DNA of 64,000 nucleotides from Microdon myrmicae (taxonomy: Eukaryota; Arthropoda; Insecta; Diptera; Syrphidae): the NCBI GenBank assembly GCA_963931805.1, contig OZ007500.1, forward strand, positions 43,459,988-43,523,987, in the 5' to 3' direction. The notes beneath the pieces are model-generated. The model saw nothing but the letters and a program-made list of their open reading frames with translations, searched no databases and was not told where the DNA came from. Positions within the stretch are counted from its first letter, which is position 1. Every line of letters starts with the position of its first letter. Below are positions 1 through 10,805 of the stretch, in pieces. A program made the translations under genes and the position numbers.

Positions 1-557
1 AGTTCCGCGCGTATAAGGTCGTGTATGATACATAAATTGCGCGTTTAAAAACATGACAATTTATCAAAACTTTCAACAATCGAAATACTTGTCCTCCTCC
101 TATTCTTTTACACACACCAGTATTCACAATTAAGGGATATTTTAAAATCTGTTTTGTGTGAGCAATTGGAAAAGGGAAAGTCGCTGCGCGGTTTGTGCTG
201 CACTAACTTTCAGCCGATGAAAAACATAGCAAAGTCAAATACTCCAAAGACTTGTTAAATGTACTCCAAAATTTTACTGATTTCACAAAATCTATTGTAA
301 CTGGTAAATAAACTCCCAGTATGAAGCTCGTACTAAGCGATAGATCAGTGCGACTGAGCCCACAGAAAACTTGATATTGTCTCATTGCTTTTCTGGATAT
401 TAGGCAATTTTAAATAGGTCTTAACATCAAAAAAATACTCTGTGTTTCGGATTGGAACCTAGAAATTCGTGACTTCACTGACAAGGCTACTTCACATGTG
501 GCTATAGCTCGCGGTTTCCTTACAAATTCCAACAACCTGTTTTCCTCATATTCTATT
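1..557. other. No gene recognised (distal part of Orco intron)
   Basis: I see no coding exon, RNA gene or element terminus here. Short open frames exist on both strands but none resembles a known family. If the missing Orco exons lie left of the window, this stretch is intronic. The minus strand was checked specifically for the Orco C-terminal region and nothing matched. Confidence 0.5.
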
Positions 558-831
558 GTGACGTTTCTAACAGACACACACACAATATACAAGCAAATAG
601 TGAAGAACACCGAAAGAAAATCTAACAAGAAAATGCGTCAGCTGTATATCAAGCAAAAACATAACAAATCCACATCAGTTGTGTGTACTTGAGTTTAGAA
701 ATCGAATTCAAACATGCTGCAGTGGCCTGCTGTGTTGAGCATTGGTTCAATTTTTGGTGATTCTAACCGTCATACCGTCGGTTCGAATCACACGTTCTTC
801 ATTACCATCGCAAACGCTATACTGTCATGGA
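558..831 (+). repeat. R446 repeat, single 0.6-unit copy (pol III-like boxes)
   Basis: This 270-bp segment matches, with many substitutions, the terminal-repeat part of the 446-bp family that forms the array at 41351-42514. It runs from the CTAACAGACACA motif to CAAACGCTATA. It carries an A-box-like stretch near 721-745 and a B-box-like GGTTCGAATCACACG near 779-793, about 60 bp apart, the spacing expected of a tRNA-type RNA polymerase III promoter. The tRNA origin is an inference; no full cloverleaf was folded. Confidence 0.6.
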
Positions 832-1275
832 ATTTCATATCAAAACTATTAAAATATTTTTTGTGTACATTACATTAACTACATTAACGTTATCATTCTC
901 TAGACATAAATATAGCAGTACAGACCTAAGTATAGGACGCTGTGAGTAGGGCATTAGAATACACTCACAGCTAGGTCGGCTTGTCGTAAGAGGCGACTAA
1001 AGGCCGAGTGGTAGGTGAGGTCCCAACGCCCTGTCGCCCGGTGAAATACCATCCCATCAAGCTATATGCTCCGTGAAATGGTCGGGAGAAATCCCTGGCC
1101 ATCTTTCGGAGCTTGGCTGATGGACCGAGTAGAGAAAAGGTTGATTTAGGTGGTAGTCGGTCCCAAGGTGAGATACCACCCCGTCACGCTGTGCATTCCG
1201 CGATATCGTCGAGAGCAATCTTCGACGATGTTTCGGATGTGTGGCTGATGGCCCAGACTGACACGGAGATAAGTC

Positions 1276-2600
1276 ATGATGGTACCTACTGATATAAAGA
1301 ATTCCGGAGATAACCTAGTTTCCCATTCGGATCTCCTGGGGGGACTATGTCAGGGGGAACATCATGCGGATATTATGATAAATACCCGAACTTTAAGAGG
1401 TTCGTCATCGCATAATCGGGCTCGCTCTCGAGGCTCGTCCCACGCTCGACTGGTGACGGCTTTTTGTAATATCAGGGGCATCGGTTTCACCAATACGATT
1501 GTAAACGCCGTTCACCAATATTTGCAAACGGCGAAACCTGATATCCTTGCTCTAACTGAGACCCAGGTAGATTCGTGAACTGATACAACATATCTTCGTT
1601 GCTCAGGATACGACATACATTCGAGATTCCGTTTTAAGAGCGGAGTCTGCGTCTTCGCGCGGTTTGATCTAGCTTTCCACAGGATGGACGCATTGTAATC
1701 CAATAACATGGACATCATATTGTTGAGGGTTGTGCTGAGGAATTCTGTTAAATTTCATTGTTGTCTTTACCGCTCCCCGAATGACGATCGACAGGCGACA
1801 TTTTTCTTCCACATCTTCCACATACCGTCGACTGGATACAGATCAACCACCCAGCTTTTTTGAAAATGCCTTGGTGATTTTAATGTGCACAATTCCGGCT
1901 GGTTGGTACATTCTAACAGAACCGAGGCGGCTGTAAGGCTGGCGGATATGTTCGCTATTAGCCACAACTTGACTCAACTCGTGGGGGAACCAACACGACT
2001 GCCGGATGGCCGAGGCGATTATGCGAACACCCTGGATCTGTTTTTGAAATCCGAACCGAGTATTTATACTGTAGAGGTTTCTGCGCCACTGGGAAACTCG
2101 GATCACTGCTTGGTATCTGTCGCGCAACCACTTACTTTTCAAGCGAATAACCGCCCTAGGCAGCTTCGCCATGTATGGAAGTATGGGGCTGTTAACTGGG
2201 ACGAATTGCGAGATTTCTTCGCATCCTTCCCATGGTCTGCGGTGCTTCGGGGACTCCGATGTTAAAGCTTGCGCGGAGTCGGTCACAGAGATTATTCTTC
2301 TCGGGATGGAGATCTGCATTCCACATTCCATGAAACGAAGTTCATCTGATAAACCTGTGTTTGATAAAAAATGCGAGAAAATTACAGCTGCAAACAATAG
2401 AGCTTTCAAACAATGGCGCTCCAATCCCACCGATGTTGACAGAACGAATTTTCAGAAGGCGATTGATACCGCGAAGAAGGCTCACAACGACAGACTGACC
2501 AATAAACGCCTTCGGTGTCCACTGGTTCGCGCTCCTTCTGGTGAATGGCAAAAGCTGTCAGCAGTAACTTCGCTTCCTTCTCTTTCCCTTCGTTGGTGAC
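1276..2600 (+). pseudogene. AP-endonuclease domain remnant of CR1-like LINE
   Basis: The open start at 1276 leads into TAFCNIRGI...DILALTETQ, the N-terminal strand of an APE-type LINE endonuclease, stopping at 1578. After frame changes, 1885-2265 carries the C-terminal half: LTQLVGEPTR, LDLFLKSEP and the catalytic-type LGNSDH motif. The linker to RT follows in a third frame (2171-2599). At least two frameshifts and several stops mean it cannot encode a working enzyme. Confidence 0.7.
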
Positions 2601-2679
2601 AGAGAGCAGGACGTTAGTCACAAATTAAAAGGAAAAGCAGATGTGTTCGCGAATTTATTTTCCGCGAATTCAAATCTAG

Positions 2680-3620
2680 ATGCCGGTACGGTCTTCCATG
2701 CGGGATGTGAGATTTCGCCCGCGTACTCTTCAACGAATTCTTCGTGAACTGGACTGTAGGAAGGCAACTGGCCCGAACGGAATATCAGCAATAGTCCTTA
2801 AGAACTGTGCTCCAGAACTATCGCCGGTTCTTGGCAGACTCTTTCGCTTATCTTATGCACGGAGGACCTTTCCTGACAGCCGGGAGATCGCTCGAGTTCG
2901 ACCAATCCCAAAGACGGGAATAAACTGTCTCCCACAAAATTACCGACCGGTAGCATTACTGTCTATGCTATCTAAGGTGATGGAAAAAGTCATCAATACA
3001 GAGTTAATTAAGTATTTGGAGTGCAACTGACGTCTGAATGATCGTCAATACCGGTTTCGTGGGATGCGGTCTACGGGAGACCTTTTGACACTTATAACCG
3101 ATATACGGACATCTGCGATTGAACGGCATGGCAAGTCAAGGGCGGTCGCATTGGATATCTCTAAGGCTAGACCGCATGTCGCACGGGGCATTGCTGCGCA
3201 AACTTCGTTCATACAGACTTTCCCAACAGCTTTGCAACTGGATGAAGAGCCTCCTCGAAAATCGATCGATCCGGGCTGTTTTAGACGATGAGTGTTCGGA
3301 TCTGTATCCTGTTAATTCGGGGGTGCTTTAAGGTTCTATATTGGCTCCAACGTTCTTGTTACCTTACATAAATGATTTGTTGGAGACAATGGATAACAAA
3401 GTGTTCAGTTTTGCGGATGATGGTACGCTTGTTTCCTCCTTTTCGAGTGTTCGGCCGATTGATGCATCTGCATCGCATCAGGTGAGATGTAGACAGATTG
3501 ACTCTCTAAATTAGGATCTAGATAGGGTCCTGCAGTGGGGAAGGACCAATGTCGTCGACTTCAATGCAGCGAAGACACAATATACAACATTCACAAAGAA
3601 AAGTGGATCATCGGTTCCAC
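2680..3620 (+). pseudogene. Reverse transcriptase remnant of CR1-like LINE
   Basis: Positions 2680-3030 encode RT blocks ATGPNGISAIVLKN, IPKTG and NYRPVALLSMLSKVMEK, ending at a stop. Positions 3064-3330 continue with MRSTGDLLTL and ALDISKA in shifting frames. Near 3360-3450 the sequence reads INDLLETMD...FSFADDGTL, so the catalytic aspartate pair is still visible. Frame breaks at about 3030, 3165 and 3330 make it non-functional. Confidence 0.75.
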
Positions 3621-4231
3621 AGCTGATGGTGAATGGCCGGGCCCTCGAGGCTGGGGAATGTTTGAAATTGCTCGGTGTCACGGTCTGTGGGAATGTATCG
3701 TGGCATAAACACATCTCGAGCATCGCCAGGTCAGCCTCAGGAAAACTGAGTTATCTTTCTAGAGCCAAGAAATATTTAAGTCCGGACCAACTTCTCCTCC
3801 TGTATAAATCCCAGCGCTCAAACATTACTCTTTTGTTTGGAGCTCTGCTCCTAAACATACCCTCGACCTACTTGAGAGCATACAGAGACGAGCGATCCGC
3901 CTGATTGGGGACTCGGCGCTAACGTCGAAGGCGCCTCTGTCTGTTTTACAGATATTATGACGGGTACTGTTCTTCGGAGATTCATGGTATTGTTCCACGC
4001 AATTCGGCTTATATGCGCTCCACAAGACAATCCGATGGATCGCACCAGTTTGCGGTTCATCTCCCGACGGCTCGAACATCCCTGCATCAGAACTCGTTCC
4101 GGTGCAGAGCGGGGAAGCTGTGGAACTCCATTCCCACGCGAGTGTTCCCGGAGCGTTACAACCTGCAACTGCTCAAGAAGAACTGCAACAGTTATTCGGT
4201 GGCATCCCGGGGTGCCGTGTCGGCGCTATAG
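3621..4231 (+). pseudogene. C-terminal domain remnant of CR1-like LINE
   Basis: Positions 3626-3904 read LLGVTVCGNVSWHKHI and LSRAKKYLSPDQLLLLYKSQ, the region just after the RT thumb. A frame change leads to 4013-4231 with TARTSLHQNSFRCRAGKLWNS and VFPERYNLQLLKK, the conserved C-terminal tail of this LINE group. The same tail is seen at 20734-20950 and, diverged, on the minus strand near 38.7 kb. Confidence 0.65.
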
Positions 4232-4284
4232 GTTCGCCTCTCCCGAGAGAAGTGTAATAAGAAAAAAAAGGTGGTTCCAAAGGA

Positions 4285-4466
4285 CACACGCATCCATAGT
4301 GAAGAGCAATGCACCAAAAGAAAATCAAAAAAATTTATCATCACGACCGTATACCAGAACATTAACATTGCGGTTTTAGCTTAAGTAGCGAGTTAAGACA
4401 TTCTCGCTCCGCCGTGTTCTGATGGGGTGGATTCAAGTCACGTTCTTCATTACCCTCGCACACACT
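4285..4466 (+). repeat. R446 repeat fragment, diverged
   Basis: Weak but collinear similarity to the R446 terminal-repeat segment: a CATAGTGAAGAGCA-like block, an ACCGTATACC block, and a terminal TTCAAGTCACGTTCTTCATTA...ACACTATA block. The B-box-like element is decayed. It follows the LINE 3' end directly. Confidence 0.45.
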
Positions 4467-5043
4467 ATAGTACTTTTACAAAGCAAAGAGCTGATTTTTG
4501 CTATTGCTGTAGTACTGACAATTCTACGTCTCTCGAAAAGGATAAAGTGGTGATTTGCGTCTTCATTTCAAGTATCATTAATCTGCTTAACGGCTCACAG
4601 GGGTACTTTAGTCTTAGATTCTTAACCTTCATATAACGACTGTATTGTCGCAGAAAAGACATCGTCGGTGCTATAAATTTCGCCAGCAAAATGGCGGCCG
4701 GTTTTTGAGATGCTACAGGGAAGTTTGCGTACTCGTATTATGACAACGATGATCGTGTGGCTTACGATCGATCGCGGACTTGTGATATGCGCGTTGATGA
4801 GTAGATTCAACTGATGTTACTGACACTTGAAATTTAAGTAATTTCAGAACTCTTAAACCTTCTACTAAACCAAAGTGGCGGATATTACTTGAAAAAACAT
4901 CACCGGGCGATGTAGGCGCCTTTTTTTTGTAGATGACCCTATATTTCAGAACTGTGTAAATTGAGCACTGAAGCACTTGAGATCTCTTCCTTTGGCTGTG
5001 ACCGTTCAGCTTGGTTTTATACCTTTTCCAACACCACACTCAC
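4467..5043. other. Orco intron sequence, no gene
   Basis: The minus strand begins with a good splice donor at 5043 (AG/GTGAGTG). All three minus-strand frames were read for the expected next Orco segment (start of transmembrane segment 5) and none matched. A T-run lies near 4921-4929. Nothing else was recognised. Confidence 0.55.
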
Positions 5044-5245
5044 CTGACAATGTGCTTATGGCGTTCGACCCAATATTTAATAGCACTGCGCACCATCATT
5101 TCTTGCTTCCTAGTCAACCCATTGGGGTTTCCTGTGTTCATGTTGTTGAATGTTTGCAATGTTGACGGGGCTCGGAACTGAGCACCCCAGTCGGCTTTGG
5201 TACTGTAAACGCCCGATAGGTCAACGTTGTCGATCTGTTCCTTTT
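5044..5245 (-). CDS. Orco: Orco coding exon 4
   Basis: 202 bp. The acceptor TTTATTTACAG precedes AAAAGGAACAG, restoring the frame as E-K-E-Q. It encodes the rest of intracellular loop 2, including LSGVYSTKADWGAQFRAPST, GLTRKQEMMVR and SAIKYWVERHKHIV. It ends in AG before GTGAGTG at 5043, leaving two codon bases for an exon that is not in this window. It is not an open frame from ATG and is easy to miss. Confidence 0.93.
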
Positions 5246-6245
5246 CTGTAAATAAAACTTAATTACGGGATCTCTTTATTTCAAAGGAAATTACCTTCGT
5301 TCTCGATGAGCTCTGACTTGGAATTTGCCGACAGAGAGCGGAAAAGAGCTGCTGAATTTGGGCGGTATGTGTCGAGTGAGGCTGATAGTTCCATCAGCGG
5401 CTTCATGATGGACTTGAGATGTTGTAGCTGTTCACAGGCAAATATCAACCATGAACAGAAGATAACGTCGCACAAATTAGCATGGGTCATCGAGAACAGC
5501 AAGTAGTAAATTTGATAGACCAGACTGACCACATACAGTATACCACTGCTGGCATCCCACGGATAGAACGATTTGATAGGTAATCGTGGTATCGGTACGG
5601 TTGTGGTCTCGTTAGTGTCTGGAACTTTGGCAAATTTGACACTCTCTCCGAAGAATGTTATGGTCGTCCAAGCTGAAAGGTTTTTATGATTTCTCTTAGA
5701 AGGCTTCAAAACGGTATGCTACCGTGGAGGCTAAGCACTCACCCACAGTGGATAAGAATGTGGTAAGCATTACCATCATAAAGAGCTTTCTCATTTTGGC
5801 TAAAGCGATTGCATGGTAGCGAGCGTCGGATTCTGCAAATAATGGGTGCGAATTCGGGTTGTTCCAGATGTTAAGTGTCCTGTGAAATCGATTTAAAGAA
5901 TTAGGTTAGGGGCGATATTGTGCATCCTTTTGACTAGACTTACCTGTAAAATTGCTTTCGATTTACTGCCAAGAAAATAAATTTGGTGATGCAATGCGTG
6001 AAGAAGAACGCCGTGATTGTGTTGCCAGAGAGCTCGTTGATTTCGTCAGCATTCAAGCCTAGATTGACAAGTATTGATGCAAACTGCAGCAGGCACAGGA
6101 TTAGATGAATGAACGAGTATATGTTCTTGAATAGACTGGATCCGCTAGTGAAGTTATGCATGAAGAGTCCAGACCATCGCATAAGTCGGATGTTGGGCAT
6201 AAGGTCGGCCACAAGGCCGACATACTTGCCGTTGCTCGCCGACAT
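5044..6245 (-). CDS. Orco: Odorant receptor co-receptor Orco, exons for the N-terminal 339 residues (3' end missing from window)
   Basis: Orco is the obligate partner of insect odorant receptors, forming heteromeric ligand-gated cation channels in olfactory neuron dendrites. Four minus-strand exons (6245-5944, 5879-5743, 5672-5295, 5245-5044) join in phase with GT/AG borders and encode 339 complete residues plus two bases. Recognisable blocks, in order: VGLVADLMPNIRLM and FMHNFTSGSS, NELSGNTITAFFFTHCITKF, HPLFAESDARYHAIALAKM, LPIKSFYPWDAS, FCSWLIFACEQLQHLK, MELSASLDTYRPNSAALFR, DWGAQFRAPSTLQTF, and the calmodulin-binding motif SAIKYWVER at about residues 326-334. Fly Orco is about 480 residues, so transmembrane segments 5-7 are missing. 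The ATG directly follows a TTTCAG acceptor, so a 5' UTR intron is likely. There are no stops or frameshifts in the exons seen. Confidence 0.95.
5295..5672 (-). CDS. Orco: Orco coding exon 3
   Basis: 378 bp. The acceptor CCTTTCAG precedes CTTGGACGACC, so the split codon is alanine (G/CT). It encodes the extracellular loop, transmembrane segments 3-4 and the start of intracellular loop 2 (MELSASLDTYRPNSAALFR, SKSELIENE). The donor GTAATT starts at 5294. Confidence 0.94.
5743..5879 (-). CDS. Orco: Orco coding exon 2
   Basis: 137 bp. The acceptor TTTCACAG ends at 5880 and the exon opens with G, completing an arginine codon. It encodes the NIWNNPNSHPLFAESDARYH and ALAKMRKLF region. It ends in ACTGTGG before the donor GTGAGT at 5742. 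The intron to exon 3 is only 70 bp. Confidence 0.92.
5944..6245 (-). CDS. Orco: Orco coding exon 1
   Basis: 302 bp. It starts with ATG at 6245 immediately after AATTTCAG, so the exon boundary or a 5' UTR intron ends exactly at the start codon; a further upstream coding exon cannot be excluded. It encodes the cytoplasmic N terminus, transmembrane segment 1 and part of segment 2. It ends AG at 5944 before the donor GTAAGT, leaving two codon bases. Confidence 0.93.
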
Positions 6246-7139
6246 CTGAAATTGAGCTTATTACTTATCTTGTTAGAAACGACTTGTGTACTTAGAGAAG
6301 TTTAAAAAACATAAAGGATTTCTCTACAAATCGATAGATTCTGGTGGAATAAAGGGCGAACTGAAACCCCACACAAGTGTTCACGATGGAGGTAAAAGTA
6401 ATACAAATAGATATGACGGGAGTCGGAATTAATGACTTTAGTTGATCGTAGCGTACTTTGAGGTCAACCAGTGGATTCTGATCGTGGACATCCTCAGAAC
6501 AACGGAGACTGTCTTGAGTCAGTACTTAAGAGATTCTGTTAAGTTAGGTTAAGTTTAGTTATATTAAGTTAACATAAGTTGTCACAGTGCTGTTAGAGTT
6601 TTGACACAAGTAACTACACAATTCATAATTCCTAGAACTGTCAGAACATGTATGGTTGTAGTGCTCTGAAAAACCCCACCGCCTTTTCCCCCCATTCATA
6701 CATCCAAATCCCAATAATCCTACATCAAAACCTAAATCTAATCAAGATCCTAAAAAAAATCTAAACTGAATCCAAAAATTCGCAATAAACGAATTAAACA
6801 TTCGTTTATCGCTTTGCATTTGCCCCACGGCATAATCTAAATTCAAAATCCAGAAAGACATTATCTCACTCTGGAAAAATCCCTCATAAATTAAATAAAC
6901 CAAACCCATGGAAAATCGGATCAGATGTTCTATTTGCCATAAACAAACAAAACCCAAATTCCATTACATATCTTCATATGCACAATAGTTTCATGAGAAT
7001 TCATAAAACTGAATTCTTATCTTAAACAAACATTGAGTATCACACCCAATGTATCGAAAATCGAGATTTTCCATCTGAATCGTTCGTTTTCAAGATATAA
7101 ATCTCGATTTGGTGCCGTTTAAAAGGAGGATGCATCGCG
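6246..7139. other. Upstream flank of Orco, no gene
   Basis: Contains the splice acceptor for Orco exon 1 at its left edge and presumably a 5' UTR intron. A run of GTTAAGTTAGGTTAAGTTTA-like direct repeats lies near 6536-6580. No promoter or other coding exon was recognised. Its right end is the first copy of the 13-bp target duplication (7140-7152) of the Jockey-like insertion. Confidence 0.5.
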
Positions 7140-7157
7140 ATCTCGAGGAGGCTTTTT

Positions 7158-9317
7158 GTGTTCAAAGACTTATTTCCCCAAATCACTCCTCCTCAAGTTT
7201 CAGCGGGTGTATCTGACCACAACGCTGTGACTACATTCATTCGCGGCTATCGAGCATCCCGGGCTCATATCAGATACATACCCGATTATGGGCGGACAAA
7301 TTGGGACAACTTCAATATTACATTGAACGATAAACTCCACCAAATCTCTCTTCCCACTGACAGGAACCTAACGACGGTTGAGATAAACAACGCTGCAAAC
7401 GACTTCACGAGATTCTAGTTGAAACTTCGGAGACTCATGTCCCGAAGTACAAACTTGAAAAGACTTATCAGATTCCCCATGACGACTTTACTCTTCGTCT
7501 CATCCGGGAGCGTAAAAAGCTCTGCAGAATGAGACATCGTCACCGCTTTACGCAAAGGGAGCCATTATTGCGATCCATTATTCACAATATTCATCATCAT
7601 CATCATCATTGGCACTACAACCGGGAACCGGTCTTGGCCTTATTTAGCAAGTTCTGAGGCTTATTAAATTTTCCATAATGATTTGTTTTTTTCCGGGCAA
7701 GGTCATTAGTCTTGCGCCAGAGGCTCCCCGACAGGGAATCGAACCCCGGTCTCCCACGTGACAGGCGGGTATACTAACCACTATACTATCGCGGAGCCCT
7801 ATTCACAATATTGGTACACTGATAAAACAGAGAATCCAAAACAATCGTACCCGGCAATTGGAAGACAAACTGAAGGGTATTCAGATGGACCAGAACGTTT
7901 ATAAAAATGTTAAAGAGATATGTGGTACTTCTCGTATCACTGGGCCAATCATACACAATGGTGTTGTTGTTAATAACGACACCAATAAAGCAAATATCAT
8001 CGGAGAGACCTTTGAAAGTAATCATAAACTTACTCTCCATGATGGCGACCCGGATACTAATACGATCATTAGTTCAGAAGTCCACAGTAAGGTGGACGAC
8101 TTCAACGAGCCAATTGTTGTCTTTAACCCAACTAACAGTGCATACTTCGATGACACATGTGATAATGGTCAGGGTTTCATCGCACCAAATACCCTACAGA
8201 GCCTGGTTAAATCTCGAAACCCTAAGAAGTCACCCGGTATCGACAACATGTCATACCACTCGTTGCGAAGGCTTTCTGCTTTATTCTTTATAAACCTCTC
8301 CATTCTGTTCAATCATCCTTACAACATGGGGTACTTTCCCCAAGCTTGGAGGCACGCTATTATTTGTCTAATAGCAAAAGTTGGGGAATCAACTTAGCAT
8401 CCCTCAAGCTTTCGCCCTATTTCGCTTCTGACTTGCATCAGCAAAATATATGAAAAATTCATATACGAGAAACTAAATAACTTTATCAGTGCCAGGAACC
8501 TAATACCTGATTTCCAATTTGGATTTCGAAGAGCGCTCAGCACCACCATGGCTCTCAACATATTTCAAAACCACGTCTGCGTGCGGCTCTTTAATAAGGA
8601 ACCCACCATTGCGGTGAGCTTGGACATTGAAAAAGCTTTTGACACGACTTGGATCGAAGGTCTGGTTTTTAAATTATTGAATACTGGCCTCAATATCACG
8701 CTATGTAGTATCATCTACCAGTTCGTTCGAAACAGAACCTTCCAAGTTAGAGTGAATGGAAAGCTTTCCCGAACTTTTCACGCCGCTGCCGGCGTACCAC
8801 AGGGCTCCCTTCTAAGCCCCATCTTATTCAATATTTACACCTCCGATATTCCTCGCCCTGTGGACGGAAGAGTAAACTAGATATGCTACGCGGATGACGT
8901 CCTAGTGTACACGCCATCTAAAGGCCCTAAACTTGCAACAAATCGACTCAACCGTCACTTGGACGAACTGTATCAGTATTACAGTCGATGGAAAATTCGA
9001 CTTAACCCATCCAAAGCAGCAGCTATAATTCTGAGTAGTAAACACTTTCAAACTACTTCTCGATATTCACAGAATATTCGAATAAAAATGGGAGATACTA
9101 CGATTAGACCACAGGACAGGATGAAATATCTTGGGGTCATTTATACCCCAAAAATGAATTTCATCAAATATGTGACCCACATTCTCCGAAGGGGCCTCGG
9201 TCGGTCTAAGGAACTGGACAACATCTTGAAGTAGAGCAACAAACTTGACACCAAAGTTAAGCTTCTCTGCTATAAGCAGCTAATCTGATCTGGAATATTA
9301 TAGGGCTTTCCCATATG
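7158..9317 (+). pseudogene. Jockey-like ORF2 remnant (endonuclease end plus RT)
   Basis: 7158-7418 carries the endonuclease C terminus with the VSDHNAVTTF motif. 7858-8397 carries the pre-RT linker and RT blocks KKSPGIDNMS and FPQAWRHAIICLIAK. A stop at 8395 is followed in the same frame by FRPISLLTCISKIYEKFIYE, then FGFRRALSTTMAL, AVSLDIEKAFDTTW and AAGVPQGSLLSPILFNIYTSD up to a stop at 8878, then ICYADDVLVY and RMKYLGVIYTPKMNF to 9234. There are several in-frame stops and at least one frameshift between 7420 and 7850. The catalytic YADD is intact but the gene is dead. Confidence 0.8.
7592..7799 (-). mobile_element. tRNA-Asp-headed SINE, copy a
   Basis: Inserted inside the Jockey-like ORF2 with the 13-bp duplication TATTCACAATATT at 7579-7591 and 7800-7812. 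Read on the minus strand: a tRNA-Asp-like head with GATAGTATAGTGGTTAGTAT (A box), CCTGTCACG anticodon loop (GTC) and GGTTCGATTCC (B box); then a body GGCGCAAGACTAATGACCTT that matches the RTE LINE 5' end; then the RTE 3' end; then a GAT-repeat tail. Confidence 0.9.
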
Positions 9318-9322
9318 GTCCT

Positions 9323-10800
9323 ATGGGTCTTAGAGTTTAATGTTACGTGGCGTGGCAATCAGGGTGCCACAGGGGCACAGGTTAACCACGTAACCCCACT
9401 GGTTCAGTTCATATCTGACTCCAAAAATTAAAACGCCTTCTTATTCGAAATTTATTTATTCATGTAAGTGTAACTTAGGAAAACAATATACTGTAACTTA
9501 GGAAGACAATATACTTCAAAAACACTGTAGATATCCATTAGATGTTCGTAATGCTTATTTACATGTAACTTAGGAAGACAATGTACTTCGGATAAAAAAA
9601 CAAGGTAACTATATATTATATGTTCGTAATTCTTATTCACAGGTAACTTAGGCAGACAATATACTTCGGATAAAAAAACAAGGTAACTATATATTATATG
9701 TTCGTAATTCTTATTCACAGGTAACTTAGGCAGACTATGTACTTCGGATAAAAAAATAACACTGTGTAGATATAAGTTATATTCACAATATGGCGCACCG
9801 CTTTAGTCATAGCCCGAACGGTTTACTGACTCTTTTCAAATCTTCTCAATGACTGAGTTTAATAAATCCCTTGGGACGGCCCAAGAGGGATGTAAATTAA
9901 CGTGAGGGCGCGACTTGCCCTCACGGAATCCGAATCGAGATTAACCTCGGCCATCGAAACGACAGATCCATCCATCGCTTCGATGACCATATATGGTGCG
10001 ATTTAGCTTTGGTTAAGCACAAGAAAAAAAGAATGGATGAAAACATACACACGATAATCGCTTCTGTCGCTTACGTGTGTATCCCCTGGCATGCAGACAT
10101 GGGACATGAATTTACATGTTTGCAAGTTCGTACAGGGGTTGAAACGTGTACACGATCACGACTGCGTAAAGCATTATTGCTGATCGTGCACATTTCGCTT
10201 GGTGAATCTTACATATGAACGACGAATGTTTATACGATCGCGACCACACCCAGGATCGCCGTAGATCGCATAACGATCGTTGTGCAAATGGTGCAGGTGG
10301 CTATTCATTGTGTTTGCTTCTCTTGTAGGCAAGCATGCTATTACTTGCCTGTAGGTTGGTTTTTGCTACCGGAATGCCTGCCGTGTTTCGGCGATGAGAA
10401 GGGGGCAGGCTGCTTGTGTGCGACGGTGCTGGATCGAAGATATTCTTGTCCGCATATCTCGATTGATCCGTTGGTTGAGGATGCGACCGTTTTCTCCACT
10501 CGAGAAGGGGTGCATGTTGGCGGGAACCAAAATTGGAATATTTCCGTTGGCCGTCGGCGTCGGTTGAAACTTCCCCGGTGGTGCTGCAGGTTGGGCAAAT
10601 TCTATCCGGTATTCATGTTGTGCTACGCACAAACAAGCGATTCATCCTTACAGGAAATTTTGCTCTTATTCCCAATAGAATTTGATGCTTTTCGACGACC
10701 AGGTTTTTGTTGTTTCCGCCCCCATTGCGTGGCACGAAAACCATGGGGTGCTCCTGTTGAAAATGTGAGGCGGGTGGTGGCGTTAGGGGAAACCGCCACA
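9323..10800 (+). mobile_element. Solo LTR of Gypsy-type family, copy A1 (1.48 kb)
   Basis: The sequence GTCC(T) flanks both ends (9318-9322 and 10801-10805) inside the Jockey-like ORF2, and removing 1478-1483 bp restores the LINE reading. The right end CCGCCACA matches copy A2, and the left end TATGGGTCTT aligns with A2's TGTGGGGGTTTC, one base off the TG...CA rule. It contains a 78-bp minisatellite and the motif CGACTTGCC(C/T)... shared with A2 near 13.85 kb. Open frames inside are chance. Gypsy assignment rests on the 4-5 bp duplication and on a related LTR next to gag at 60.3 kb. Confidence 0.7.
9465..9775 (+). repeat. Minisatellite, about 78-bp unit, four copies
   Basis: The block GTAACTTAGG(A/C)AGAC recurs at about 9493, 9565, 9643 and 9721, with TACTTCGGATAAAAAAACA and TATGTTCGTAATTCTTATTC between. 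Spacing is 72, 77 and 78 bp; the last two units are almost identical. It lies wholly inside LTR copy A1, and a shorter degenerate start is seen at 9469. Confidence 0.85.
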
Positions 10801-10805
10801 GTCCT

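Larger units (their letters stand above)
920..4284 (+). mobile_element. CR1-like LINE, dead copy (about 3.3 kb)
   Basis: A degenerate non-LTR retrotransposon. A GC-richer leader (about 920-1275) precedes endonuclease and reverse transcriptase remnants in shifting frames, then a short 3' region ending in TAATAAG plus an A-run near 4253-4268. The RT reads like the CR1/Jockey group (ATGPNGI, NYRPVALLSMLSKVMEK, FADDG). A second fragment of the same 3' end lies at 20712-20938 and shares the LHQNSF...LWNS...VFPERYNLQL block. It sits inside what appears to be an Orco intron. Clade assignment is from motif memory, not a tree. Confidence 0.75.

Noticed and set aside
1..5043. Remaining Orco exons hidden in the left 5 kb
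   Set aside because: Minus-strand frames were read for TM5-TM7 sequence and for acceptor-preceded continuation; nothing matched.
7592..7799. tRNA-Asp gene (and the similar sites at 20619, 24920, 39181)
   Set aside because: The tRNA-like heads are joined to the same RTE-derived body and GAT tail and are flanked by target duplications, so they are SINE heads, not free tRNA genes.
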